DNA from: Pseudomonadota bacterium
GTDB lineage: Bacteria; Pseudomonadota; Gammaproteobacteria; UBA5335
Reading direction: 5' to 3'
DNA length: 13,143 nucleotides
Assembly (NCBI GenBank): GCA_002862965.1
Contig: PKCW01000190.1
Coordinates: 1 to 13,143 of the forward strand
This document shows positions 7,548 through 13,143 of this stretch, one piece after another (position 1 is the stretch's first letter; every line of letters starts with the position of its first letter). The notes below the pieces were generated by a model. That model saw only the letters and a list, made by a program, of their open reading frames with translations. It was not told where the DNA came from and did not search any database. Position numbers and translations under genes: made by a program.

Positions 7548-8771
7548 TCAGTGCCTGGCGAGGACGGCCTGCATCACATCGATGCGGCCGGTCAGGAAGC
7601 CCGTCTCGCAGTAGGCGAGATAGGCGTGCCACAGACGCTGGAAGCGGGCGTCGTAACCGAGTTCGCGCAGGGCGTCGGTGCGGTCGTGCACGGCGCGATC
7701 CCAATGCGCCAGCGTACGGGCGTAATCGTGCCCGAAAGTCAGGACATCGTCGCGCACCAGCCCGGCTCCTGCAGCGCAGTCGAAGAAGCGCTCGGGCGAG
7801 GGCAGCATGCCGCCCGGGAAAATGTAGCGCTGGATGAAATCGGCGCTGTGCCGGTAGTCGTCGAAGCGGCCGTCCTCGATGGTGATCACCTGGATGCCGG
7901 CGCGCCCGCCGGGCAACAGCCGATCGTGCACCTGACGGAAGTATTCGGCCCAGTACCGTTCACCCACCGCCTCGAACATTTCGATGGAGACGATACGGTC
8001 GTAGGCGCCGGTCAGGTCCCGGTAGTCGATGAGTTCGAAACTCACCCGGTCGGCCACGCCCGCCCGCCATGCCCGGCGGCGGGCTTCCTCGAGCTGCGCG
8101 CTGGACAGGGTGACGCTGGTGACCCGGCAGCCCGTGCGCTCGGCAGCCTGGATGGCGAACCCACCCCAACCCGAACCGATTTCCAGCACATGGTGCTCGG
8201 CGCCGATCTGAAGGCGGTCGATCAGGCGCTGGTACTTGCGCCGCTGCGCCTGTTCCAGCGTGTCCGAGTCCGAGGCAAACAAGGCGCTCGAGTAGGTCAT
8301 CGTCGGATCGAGCCAGAGCGAATAGAAATCGTTGCCCAGATCGTAGTGCGCGGCGATGTTGCGCCGGCTGCCCGCGCGCGTGTTGCGGTTGCGCCAATGC
8401 TGGAGGGTGCGCAGCGCGCGCCAGAGCCGGAATCCGTCGGCGACCCCGTCGAAGCAGGATTCATTCGCCGCCCCCCACAGCAGGAAGCGCGTGAGATCGG
8501 GCGTATCCCAGTCGCCGTCCACGTAGGATTCCAGCAGGCCGGTGTCGCCGCCCGCCATGAGACGCCCGATCAGGCGCGGCCGGTTGAGGATCAGGGTCGC
8601 GTGCGGGCCGGGTCGATGACCGCAGACATGAATCTCCCGTCCATCGGGCAGGCGCAGGTCGAGCCGTCCGTGCTCGGCCTTGGCCAGGAGTCGGGCGAGG
8701 ATGCGCAGGGACCAGGGCAATGCGGGCAAGGCGGCGCCACGTTGCAGGACGATGGGCGGCTGGCTGGACAT
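7548..8771 (-). CDS. Cfa-like SAM-dependent fatty-acyl methyltransferase
   Basis: The 407-residue enzyme belongs to the cyclopropane-fatty-acid synthase family, which adds a SAM-derived methyl(ene) to double bonds in phospholipid acyl chains at the inner membrane. Visible blocks are AAHYDLGNDFYSLWLDPTMT (140-159), SAM motif LEIGSGWGGFA (196-206), YRDL (250-253), SIEMFEAVG (262-270) and YIFPGGMLPS (316-325). Compared with E. coli Cfa from memory, catalytic Cys139 is replaced by Ser162 and bicarbonate-binding His266 by Ile296 (in QVITIED), while the Glu of MFE is kept. This suggests a methylating relative such as UfaM rather than a standard cyclopropane synthase. The ATG at 8771 has AAGGAG eight bases upstream. 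It begins one base after the DUF1365 stop (TGATATG). Confidence 0.9.
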   Translation of the reverse strand: MSSQPPIVLQRGAALPALPWSLRILARLLAKAEHGRLDLRLPDGREIHVCGHRPGPHATLILNRPRLIGRLMAGGDTGLLESYVDGDWDTPDLTRFLLWGAANESCFDGVADGFRLWRALRTLQHWRNRNTRAGSRRNIAAHYDLGNDFYSLWLDPTMTYSSALFASDSDTLEQAQRRKYQRLIDRLQIGAEHHVLEIGSGWGGFAIQAAERTGCRVTSVTLSSAQLEEARRRAWRAGVADRVSFELIDYRDLTGAYDRIVSIEMFEAVGERYWAEYFRQVHDRLLPGGRAGIQVITIEDGRFDDYRHSADFIQRYIFPGGMLPSPERFFDCAAGAGLVRDDVLTFGHDYARTLAHWDRAVHDRTDALRELGYDARFQRLWHAYLAYCETGFLTGRIDVMQAVLARH

Positions 8772-8772
8772 A

Positions 8773-9537
8773 TCAGGAACTCCTTGCAGTGGACACGATC
8801 GGCGGCTGGGGATGGACCGGGGCGCCACGCCACCACAGTTTCAGCGCCTGCCAATGGATGGCGACCAAGACCTTCAGGCCCGCCCAAGGCATGTTCAGCA
8901 CCTCGGCGAGCAGCGCCCGATCCGACCAGGAGCGGGCCTCCCCGTACAATTCGGCCAGCAGCGCCAGATCGCCGTCCTTCCAGTAGCCCACGCAGGCGGC
9001 GACGCTGCGGCGCGGCGCCTCGAAACGGAAGCGATATTCGCCGGACACCGGGAAGAACGGCGAGACGTGGAGCTGTTTGCGCTGAGGAGGTGGCGCGTCG
9101 AGATCCAGGGCATCGCCCGCCGCGTCGGCCAATACGTAACAGTGGCTTTCGCCGAAGGTGCTGTGAACCTCGCACACCATCGCCCGCAGCCGCCCGCGGA
9201 CGTCGTGGCAATACCACAGCGTCAGCGGATTGAAGCTCAGGCCCAGCACGCGCGGGAAACACAGCACGCGGATGCGGTCGTCGTTCGCCAGCGCAATGCC
9301 GTGGCGCGCCAGCAGCGCCGTCAGCCAAGTCCGCGGTGGCGTGCCGTCGCGCGGGCCGTGATCGCGGTCATGGAAGCTGACGAGATTGGGGCGATTGTGC
9401 GAGAACAGGCGCGGGCCGCCCGGACGATCGAGTTCCTCGAGCGCGAGGCAGACGTTGAACAATCGATAGGCGAACCGGTAGCGCAAGCCGCCGGGCCGCG
9501 TATGGCGGACGAGCACACGATACACACGGCTGTTCAT
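8773..9537 (-). CDS. DUF1365 family protein
   Basis: The 254-residue soluble protein shows the DUF1365 landmarks: YRFAYRLF near 20-27, FSHNRPNLVSFHDRDHG (45-61), FNPLTLWYCHD (102-112), EVHSTFGESHCY (123-134) and LHVSPFFP (156-163). The many conserved His, Asp, Glu and Cys residues suggest metal binding or catalysis, but no activity can be assigned from sequence. The family is typically found next to FAD amine-oxidase-like and Cfa-like genes, as here. The start overlaps the stop of the FAD oxidoreductase gene (ATGA), indicating coupled translation and probably joint function. A role as the oxygen-inserting or ring-forming partner in acyl-chain modification is a hypothesis only. Confidence 0.88.
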   Translation of the reverse strand: MNSRVYRVLVRHTRPGGLRYRFAYRLFNVCLALEELDRPGGPRLFSHNRPNLVSFHDRDHGPRDGTPPRTWLTALLARHGIALANDDRIRVLCFPRVLGLSFNPLTLWYCHDVRGRLRAMVCEVHSTFGESHCYVLADAAGDALDLDAPPPQRKQLHVSPFFPVSGEYRFRFEAPRRSVAACVGYWKDGDLALLAELYGEARSWSDRALLAEVLNMPWAGLKVLVAIHWQALKLWWRGAPVHPQPPIVSTARSS

Positions 9538-10886
9538 GGCGCTGCGGCTTGCACTGCGCCGGACACCGCTGCGGCGGCCGGCGCCTGACCGGGCGTCGCC
9601 ACGCCGTGCATTTCGGGCAGCGCCATCTCCCAGGGGGGCGCGATGCCAAAGGCACGACCGACGGCCAGCCCCGACCGCAGGCCATCCTCGTGAAAGCCAT
9701 AGCCGCCGTAGGCGCCGCAGAACCAGGTCCGCCGACGGCCCTGGATGCGATCGAGCAAGGGCTGGACGCGCATCGCGCGTGCGCCGAACACGGGATGTTC
9801 ATAGTGATACTCGCCCCAGACGGACGCCGGATCGGGCTCGCTCAGGGGATTGAGGGTCACAAAATAGTTCCGCGTGTCGGGCAGGCCCTGCAGGCGGTTC
9901 ATCCAGTAGGTCACCGACACGGCGCGCTCACCCGACACATCGGCGCCGGAGAGGTAGTTCCACGACGACCAGACCCGCCGGCGTCGGGGCATGAGGCGCG
10001 CGTCCGAATGCAGCAGCACCCGATTGGACTGGTAGGGGAAGGCGCCCAGCAGACGCTCCTCCCAGATATCGGGCTGCTCCAGCAACCGCAGCGCCTGATC
10101 GGCATGACAGGCGAGCACCACCTGATCGAAGCGGTGCGTCTCGCCCTGTCCGTCGACGACGGTCACCCCCCGTTCGTCGCGCCGCACGCAGCGCACCGTG
10201 CGACCGAGGCGGATGCGGCTCTCGATGCCGGCCGTGAGTCTGGCCAGATAGCTGCGACTGCCGCCCACCACCGTGCGCCACTGCGGCCGGTTGCGGACGT
10301 CGAGCAAGCCGTGATTGTCGAAGAAGCGCATGAAGCTGGCCGCGGGAAAGCCCAGCATGGTCTGTGGCGGGCAGGACCAGATGGCTGCCGCCATGGGCAG
10401 CAGGTAGCGCATGCGCATGGCGAGGCCGAACCGGTGCGCATCGAGGAAATCGCCGAGCGTCTGGGCTTCCAGAGCGGGGTCATCGATCAGCGCCCGGGCG
10501 AGGCGGTTGAAGCGCAGGATCTCGGTCAGCAGTCGCCAGTGGGCGGGGTTGACCAGATTGCGCCGCTGACCGAACAGCGTGCGCAGGTTGTCGCCGGCGT
10601 ACTCGAGCGTGCCCTGGTCGATCGACACCCCGAACGACATGTCGCTGTCCCGGGTCGCCACGTGCAAGTGGCGAAACAGGGCCGTGAGCAGCGGATAGTT
10701 GGCTTCGTTGTACACGATGAACCCGGTGTCGACCGGGAGGGTGCCACTCGGGCTCGGCGCATCCACGGTGTGGGTATGCCCGCCGGGATAGTCGTTTTGC
10801 TCGAACACCGTCACATCGTGCTGGCGCGCCAGCATCCATGCCGCCGAAAGGCCCGAGATTCCGCTACCGACGATGGCGATGTTCAT
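9534..10886 (-). CDS. FAD-dependent oxidoreductase (amine oxidase / desaturase-like)
   Basis: The 450-residue flavoprotein begins MNIAIVGSGISGLSAAW, a Rossmann dinucleotide-binding motif (Gly7, Gly9, Gly12), with Glu29 at the end of the second strand for ribose binding. Further marks are PGGHTHT (34-40), VDTGFIVYNEANYPLL (52-67) and the C-terminal FAD-contact CGAYGGYGFHEDG (390-402). It resembles the flavin amine oxidase / phytoene-desaturase group of predicted NAD/FAD oxidoreductases rather than a true amine oxidase. In this operon it may oxidise or desaturate methylated acyl chains, as UfaD does in furan fatty acid synthesis; this is inference. The ATG at 10886 has a strong GAGG/GAGGGG ribosome-binding site. 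It is the first gene of the operon, about 80 bases after the predicted transcription start. The Ala/Pro-rich tail (about 430-450) looks disordered. Confidence 0.88.
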   Translation of the reverse strand: MNIAIVGSGISGLSAAWMLARQHDVTVFEQNDYPGGHTHTVDAPSPSGTLPVDTGFIVYNEANYPLLTALFRHLHVATRDSDMSFGVSIDQGTLEYAGDNLRTLFGQRRNLVNPAHWRLLTEILRFNRLARALIDDPALEAQTLGDFLDAHRFGLAMRMRYLLPMAAAIWSCPPQTMLGFPAASFMRFFDNHGLLDVRNRPQWRTVVGGSRSYLARLTAGIESRIRLGRTVRCVRRDERGVTVVDGQGETHRFDQVVLACHADQALRLLEQPDIWEERLLGAFPYQSNRVLLHSDARLMPRRRRVWSSWNYLSGADVSGERAVSVTYWMNRLQGLPDTRNYFVTLNPLSEPDPASVWGEYHYEHPVFGARAMRVQPLLDRIQGRRRTWFCGAYGGYGFHEDGLRSGLAVGRAFGIAPPWEMALPEMHGVATPGQAPAAAAVSGAVQAAAP

Positions 10887-10962
10887 GGCTCCCCTCCCTC
10901 AAGGGTCTTGTGCGACCGGACCTTCAGGCGACGGTGGCCGCGGAGCCGGCGCGCATCGTCTG

Positions 10963-10979
10963 TGTACAATACTTGTACA
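10963..10979. promoter_or_regulatory. CarH/LitR-type operator candidate (paired TGTACA, 11-bp phase)
   Basis: TGTACAA-TAC-TTGTACA is a perfect 17-bp inverted repeat with two TGTACA cores (10963-10968 and 10974-10979) whose centres are 11 bp apart. It covers the predicted -10 box and start site of the operon beginning at 10886, the right place for a repressor. Known CarH operators are built from tandem 11-bp repeats with a TACA core, and E. coli MlrA also recognises TTGTACA half-sites. A CarH-like regulator is encoded 6 kb away at 3852-4781. Binding itself is inferred. Confidence 0.65.
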
Positions 10980-11000
10980 TGACGGCCGCGGACGTGTCAA
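10972..11000 (-). promoter_or_regulatory. Sigma70-like promoter of the lipid-modification operon
   Basis: On the minus strand a perfect consensus -35 TTGACA (10995-11000) is followed after 17 bases by TACAAG (10972-10977; four of six matches to TATAAT). Transcription would start near 10965, giving a leader of about 80 bases before the ATG at 10886. The -10 box lies inside the 17-bp operator-like repeat. No ECF sigma-type promoter was apparent, which fits control by a repressor. Confidence 0.6.
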
Positions 11001-11004
11001 ACTT

Positions 11005-11012
11005 TTGTGCAA
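11005..11012. promoter_or_regulatory. Degenerate operator half-site TTGTGCAA
   Basis: TTGTGCAA differs from TTGTACAA at one base. It lies directly upstream of the -35 box, with its centre 32 bp (about three helical turns) from the nearer TGTACA core, so it could be an auxiliary site on the same DNA face. Confidence 0.3.
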
Positions 11013-11129
11013 ATCCGATGCAGGCGCGAGCCGATGGTCGCGCCAAACGCTGGATCGAGGGCGCTCAGAGGTTGCTGCAGGGCGCGGCGCGGGTATGCAG
11101 GCGCGCAGCGGCGCAACGGGCGTTCGTGT

Positions 11130-11137
11130 TTGTACAA
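11130..11137. promoter_or_regulatory. Distal operator-like TTGTACAA
   Basis: TTGTACAA (11130-11137) is an 8-bp palindrome with the same TGTACA core as the promoter operator, about 155 bp upstream of it. On the minus strand it is preceded by CACAAAAAAG, resembling the CACAAAAG just before the operon -35 box. There is no promoter-like -10 at a proper distance and no gene that it would obviously serve alone, so a distal or looping site of the same regulator is the best guess. Confidence 0.4.
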
Positions 11138-11210
11138 CTTTTTTGTGTTGGCGGCGGGGAGGCGCGGGCGCGCCGGCGCCGCGAGGGAGGCTGATCGCCT
11201 GACCGAGGAT

Positions 11211-11924
11211 TCAGCGCCAGCGCAGACCGAGGTTGACGCCGACCACCTGTGCATCGACGCCGTTGGACTGAAGGCCGCCGTCCAGTTCCCAGTCGGCGTA
11301 ATAGGGGTTGACGAGCAGACTCTGCCCGGCGCCGTACGGCCAGGCGAGGCTGGCCGCGACGCGCCATCCGGACCCGGCATCGGGCAGCGCGCCGCCCGCC
11401 ACGGCCGTCTCCACGTCGACATCCCACACGGCCCAATACTCGAGCGCGAATTCGCCGAAAAGCTGCCATGCAGCCGGCAGTGCGACGGCCAGCCCGACGG
11501 GCGAGTAGGTGAATCGCCGCTCGAGATCGCCGTTCTGGGCGTCGCTGTCCCAGCGCCGATGCGCCAGGCCGCCGAACGCCCACACATTCGGGGTGATCTC
11601 CGGCCCGATGCGGTATTCGGCTTCCCAAGCCGTCTCATCGGACGTGTCGAGCGCCTGTCCCGGCGCCGCCACATCGGCGCTGCCCACCTGATAACCCCCG
11701 GCCAGTTCGCCCCGCCAGCCCCGCACCGCCTCACGAAACGCGAGGTGCACGCCCTGCAGATCGGCGTTGTAGGACACGTCGGCCGGCGCGGCGCCATCGA
11801 CGTGCGCGAAACGATAGCCCAGCTCGTAGTTCCAGTCGGCCCGCGCGGCCGGCGGCGATGCGCAGAGGAGCAGCATCCAAGGCCACGCATTCGCCCAGCC
11901 GATCCGGATGCCGGCACGGCTCAC
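11211..11924 (-). CDS. Putative outer-membrane beta-barrel protein
   Basis: The 237-residue protein has a Sec signal peptide (basic start, hydrophobic WMLLLCASPPA, likely cleavage after ARA at residue 29). The mature part is made of short alternating polar/aromatic strands with Trp, Tyr and Phe at strand ends (for example WNYELGYRFAHV, WRGELAGGYQVG, WEAEYRIGPEI, FGEFALEYWAVW, VNPYYADWEL), ending in NLGLRWR. This looks like a small barrel of eight or more strands. The last residue is Arg instead of the usual aromatic. The start is GTG at 11924, which overlaps the purU stop (GTGA) and has no ribosome-binding site of its own; an internal ATG at 11876 would truncate the signal peptide. I do not recognise the family, and function is unknown. 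Confidence 0.7.
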   Translation of the reverse strand: MSRAGIRIGWANAWPWMLLLCASPPAARADWNYELGYRFAHVDGAAPADVSYNADLQGVHLAFREAVRGWRGELAGGYQVGSADVAAPGQALDTSDETAWEAEYRIGPEITPNVWAFGGLAHRRWDSDAQNGDLERRFTYSPVGLAVALPAAWQLFGEFALEYWAVWDVDVETAVAGGALPDAGSGWRVAASLAWPYGAGQSLLVNPYYADWELDGGLQSNGVDAQVVGVNLGLRWR

Positions 11925-12775
11925 GGGAACACCACGGTCTTGTTGCCGTGCACCAGCACCCGATCCTGCACGTGATAGCGCAGGCCGCGTGCGAGCACGG
12001 CGCGCTCCACGTCGCGCCCCAGGGCGACCATGCGCTCCACCGAGTCGCCGTGGTGCACCCGCATCACGTCCTGCTCGATGATCGGCCCGGCATCCAGTTC
12101 CTCGGTCACGTAGTGGCAGGTGGCCCCGATGATCTTCACCCCGCGCTCGTAAGCCTGACGATAGGGACTGGCCCCGACGAAAGACGGCAGGAAGCTGTGG
12201 TGGATGTTGATGATGCGGTGTGGCAGGCGGGCGCACAGTTCGCCCGGCAGGATCTGCATGTAGCGCGCCAGCACCATGACATCGGCACGCGTATCCTCGA
12301 ACAGGCGCTCGATCGCTTCGAACGCCACCGCCCTGCGCCCGGGCGTCACCGGCACGTGGTGATACGGCACTCCGGCCTGTTCCACGTCGGCCCGCAGATC
12401 CTCGTGATTGGACACCACGCCGACCAGATCGAAGATGAAATCCCGCCGGCGCCACCGATAGAGCAGGTCGGACAGGCAGTGATCCTGCTTGCTGACGAGG
12501 ATCAACACCCGGTAGGGCGCCTGCGAAGACGACACCTGCCAGTCCATGCCGAATCGCTCGGCCAGCGGACGCAGTGCTTGCTCGAACCCCGCCTTGCCGA
12601 AGGGCAATCGAGTGGCGTCGATCTCGTAACGCATGAAGAAATGGCGCGTCACCGGATCGGAATGCTGGCTCGCTTCGGTGATGCTCGCGCCATGCTCGGC
12701 AACGAGGCCGCTGATCGCGGCGATGATACCGACCTGATCGGGGCAGCTGGCGGTCAAGGTCAGGCTGGCATTCAT
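11921..12775 (-). CDS. purU: Formyltetrahydrofolate deformylase
   Basis: PurU hydrolyses 10-formyltetrahydrofolate to formate and tetrahydrofolate, balancing one-carbon pools and supplying formate to PurT. The 284-residue length matches the family (E. coli 280). An N-terminal ACT domain (about 5-80, opening LTLTASCPDQVGIIAAISG) senses amino acids; methionine and glycine are effectors in E. coli. The formyltransferase-type catalytic domain (about 87-284) carries NIHHSFLPSF with Asn190 and His192, and Asp228 in EELDAGPII completes the Asn-His-Asp triad. The ATG at 12775 aligns with known PurU starts; a TTG 45 bases upstream gives an unrelated extension. It lies 62 bases after the hemY-like gene and overlaps the downstream barrel gene by GTGA. 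Confidence 0.95.
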   Translation of the reverse strand: MNASLTLTASCPDQVGIIAAISGLVAEHGASITEASQHSDPVTRHFFMRYEIDATRLPFGKAGFEQALRPLAERFGMDWQVSSSQAPYRVLILVSKQDHCLSDLLYRWRRRDFIFDLVGVVSNHEDLRADVEQAGVPYHHVPVTPGRRAVAFEAIERLFEDTRADVMVLARYMQILPGELCARLPHRIINIHHSFLPSFVGASPYRQAYERGVKIIGATCHYVTEELDAGPIIEQDVMRVHHGDSVERMVALGRDVERAVLARGLRYHVQDRVLVHGNKTVVFP

Positions 12776-12837
12776 GGCGGTCTGTGGTCGATCCGTTCGC
12801 TTCGATGGGTGGGCGCGCAAGAGTCGGGGCCGTTCGG

Positions 12838-13143
12838 CTAGCCAGGTGGCAGAATCGGGACATCGCCAGAAAAGACGGCCGGCAGCGCGCCGCTCCGATT
12901 CAGGCGCACGAGGCCCGTCCGGAACAGTTCCTGGGCCTGAGCCGGCTCGTCGAGTTGCAGCAGCAGTTCCGCCAGCTCCTGATAGGCCGAGGCATCCGGA
13001 GCAGCCGCCAGCGCGGCCTCGTAGTATTGCCGCGCCTTGCCCCAGATGCGCTCATGACGACACTGGCGCGCCGCCGCCAGCAGGAGCACCGGCTGCTCGC
13101 CGTACTGACCGATCCACCCCTGAATCTGTTCCAGCGGCCGCGC
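12838..13143 (-). CDS. hemY: HemY-like TPR membrane protein (5' part outside window)
   Basis: Only the last 101 residues are visible; the frame is open to the right edge. They form TPR helices, with RIWGKARQYYEAALAAAPDA and AYQELAELLLQL followed by a repeat ending ELFRTGL, then a short Pro-rich tail. The pattern LLLAAAR..RIWGKAR.YYEA is typical of the C-terminal domain of HemY, the inner-membrane protein encoded with hemC-hemD-hemX in beta- and gammaproteobacteria and linked to haem synthesis. Its molecular role is unclear. The TAG stop is 62 bases before purU with no terminator between, so cotranscription is possible. The assignment is based on a fragment. Confidence 0.75.
   Translation of the reverse strand, partial: ARPLEQIQGWIGQYGEQPVLLLAAARQCRHERIWGKARQYYEAALAAAPDASAYQELAELLLQLDEPAQAQELFRTGLVRLNRSGALPAVFSGDVPILPPG

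Larger units (their letters stand above)
10887..11210. other. 324-bp intergenic control region
   Basis: No gene is seen in this stretch between the outer-membrane protein gene and the five-gene operon; open frames here lack ribosome-binding sites and protein-like composition. It contains the operon promoter (10972-11000), a 17-bp operator-like inverted repeat (10963-10979), a degenerate TTGTGCAA (11005-11012), a distal TTGTACAA with an A6 tract (11130-11146), a GC-rich palindrome (11167-11180) without T-run, and the 5' leader of the operon. Confidence 0.7.

Noticed and set aside
6186..9233. Plus-strand open frame of about 1,015 codons across the lipoprotein, transporter and methyltransferase genes.
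   Set aside because: Three well-supported minus-strand genes with good ribosome-binding sites occupy the same DNA; the antisense product is low-complexity Gln/Arg/His/Gly-rich.
10709..10714. Another TGTACA inside the first gene of the operon.
   Set aside because: It lies in codons for the conserved VYN of the FAD oxidoreductase (ATC GTG TAC AAC), so coding constraint explains it; there is no second core in 11-bp phase.
10924..10956. Ten-codon open frame (ATG to TGA) in the minus-strand leader of the operon, a possible leader peptide.
   Set aside because: It has no ribosome-binding site, starts about nine bases from the predicted transcript start, and has no regulatory codons or paired hairpins.
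11167..11180. GC-rich palindrome after the barrel gene, a possible terminator.
   Set aside because: Five-base stem with no following T-run on the minus strand; such palindromes are expected by chance in this base composition.
10873..11202. Plus-strand open frames through the intergenic control region.
   Set aside because: No ribosome-binding site, no family resemblance and arginine/alanine-rich composition; the region is better explained by promoter and operator sites.
1..13143. CRISPR arrays, insertion sequences and toxin-antitoxin pairs.
   Set aside because: I found no regularly spaced repeats, terminal inverted repeats with transposase, or paired small genes in reading both strands.

Overview
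The window is GC-rich (roughly two-thirds G+C by eye) and densely packed. It reads as chromosomal DNA of a proteobacterium. A HemY-type TPR protein, PurU, an HAE1-type RND efflux pair and a class II LitR/CarH-like regulator together suggest a beta- or gammaproteobacterium; the sequence alone does not fix the genus. I saw no insertion sequence, prophage gene, integrase or CRISPR array.

Layout from left to right. (1) 1-3514, minus strand: an efflux operon made of a lipoprotein membrane-fusion (adaptor) protein and an RND permease that share an ATGA overlap. The permease runs off the left edge. (2) 3666-3741, minus: tRNA-Thr(TGT) with its own promoter. (3) 3852-4781, minus: a MerR-type regulator with a C-terminal cobalamin-binding domain, matching the CarH/LitR family of B12-based light sensors. 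(4) 4937-5644, plus: a HAD phosphatase resembling YigB. (5) 5659-10886, minus: a tight five-gene operon, in transcription order FAD-dependent oxidoreductase, DUF1365 protein, Cfa-like SAM methyltransferase, GPH-type MFS transporter and DUF3833 lipoprotein. (6) 10887-11210: a 324-bp control region with a sigma70-like promoter and several TGTACA sites. (7) 11211-13143, minus: the end of hemY, purU, and a probable outer-membrane beta-barrel gene that overlaps purU.

The most interesting unit is (3)+(5)+(6). The regulator keeps the Trp-x9-Glu-His signature and the cobalt-ligand His of CarH. The five-gene operon starts at a promoter whose -10 box lies inside a perfect 17-bp inverted repeat holding two TGTACA cores exactly 11 bp apart, close to the tandem 11-bp operator design known for CarH. 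The simplest model is a light/B12-controlled repressor that, when adenosylcobalamin is photolysed, releases an operon that modifies the acyl chains of membrane phospholipids (methylation, then FAD-dependent oxidation, perhaps toward a furan or related photoprotective fatty acid). In other proteobacteria similar effector sets answer singlet oxygen through ECF sigma/ChrR. The product chemistry and the light link are inference; the gene order, motifs and operator arrangement are visible in the sequence.
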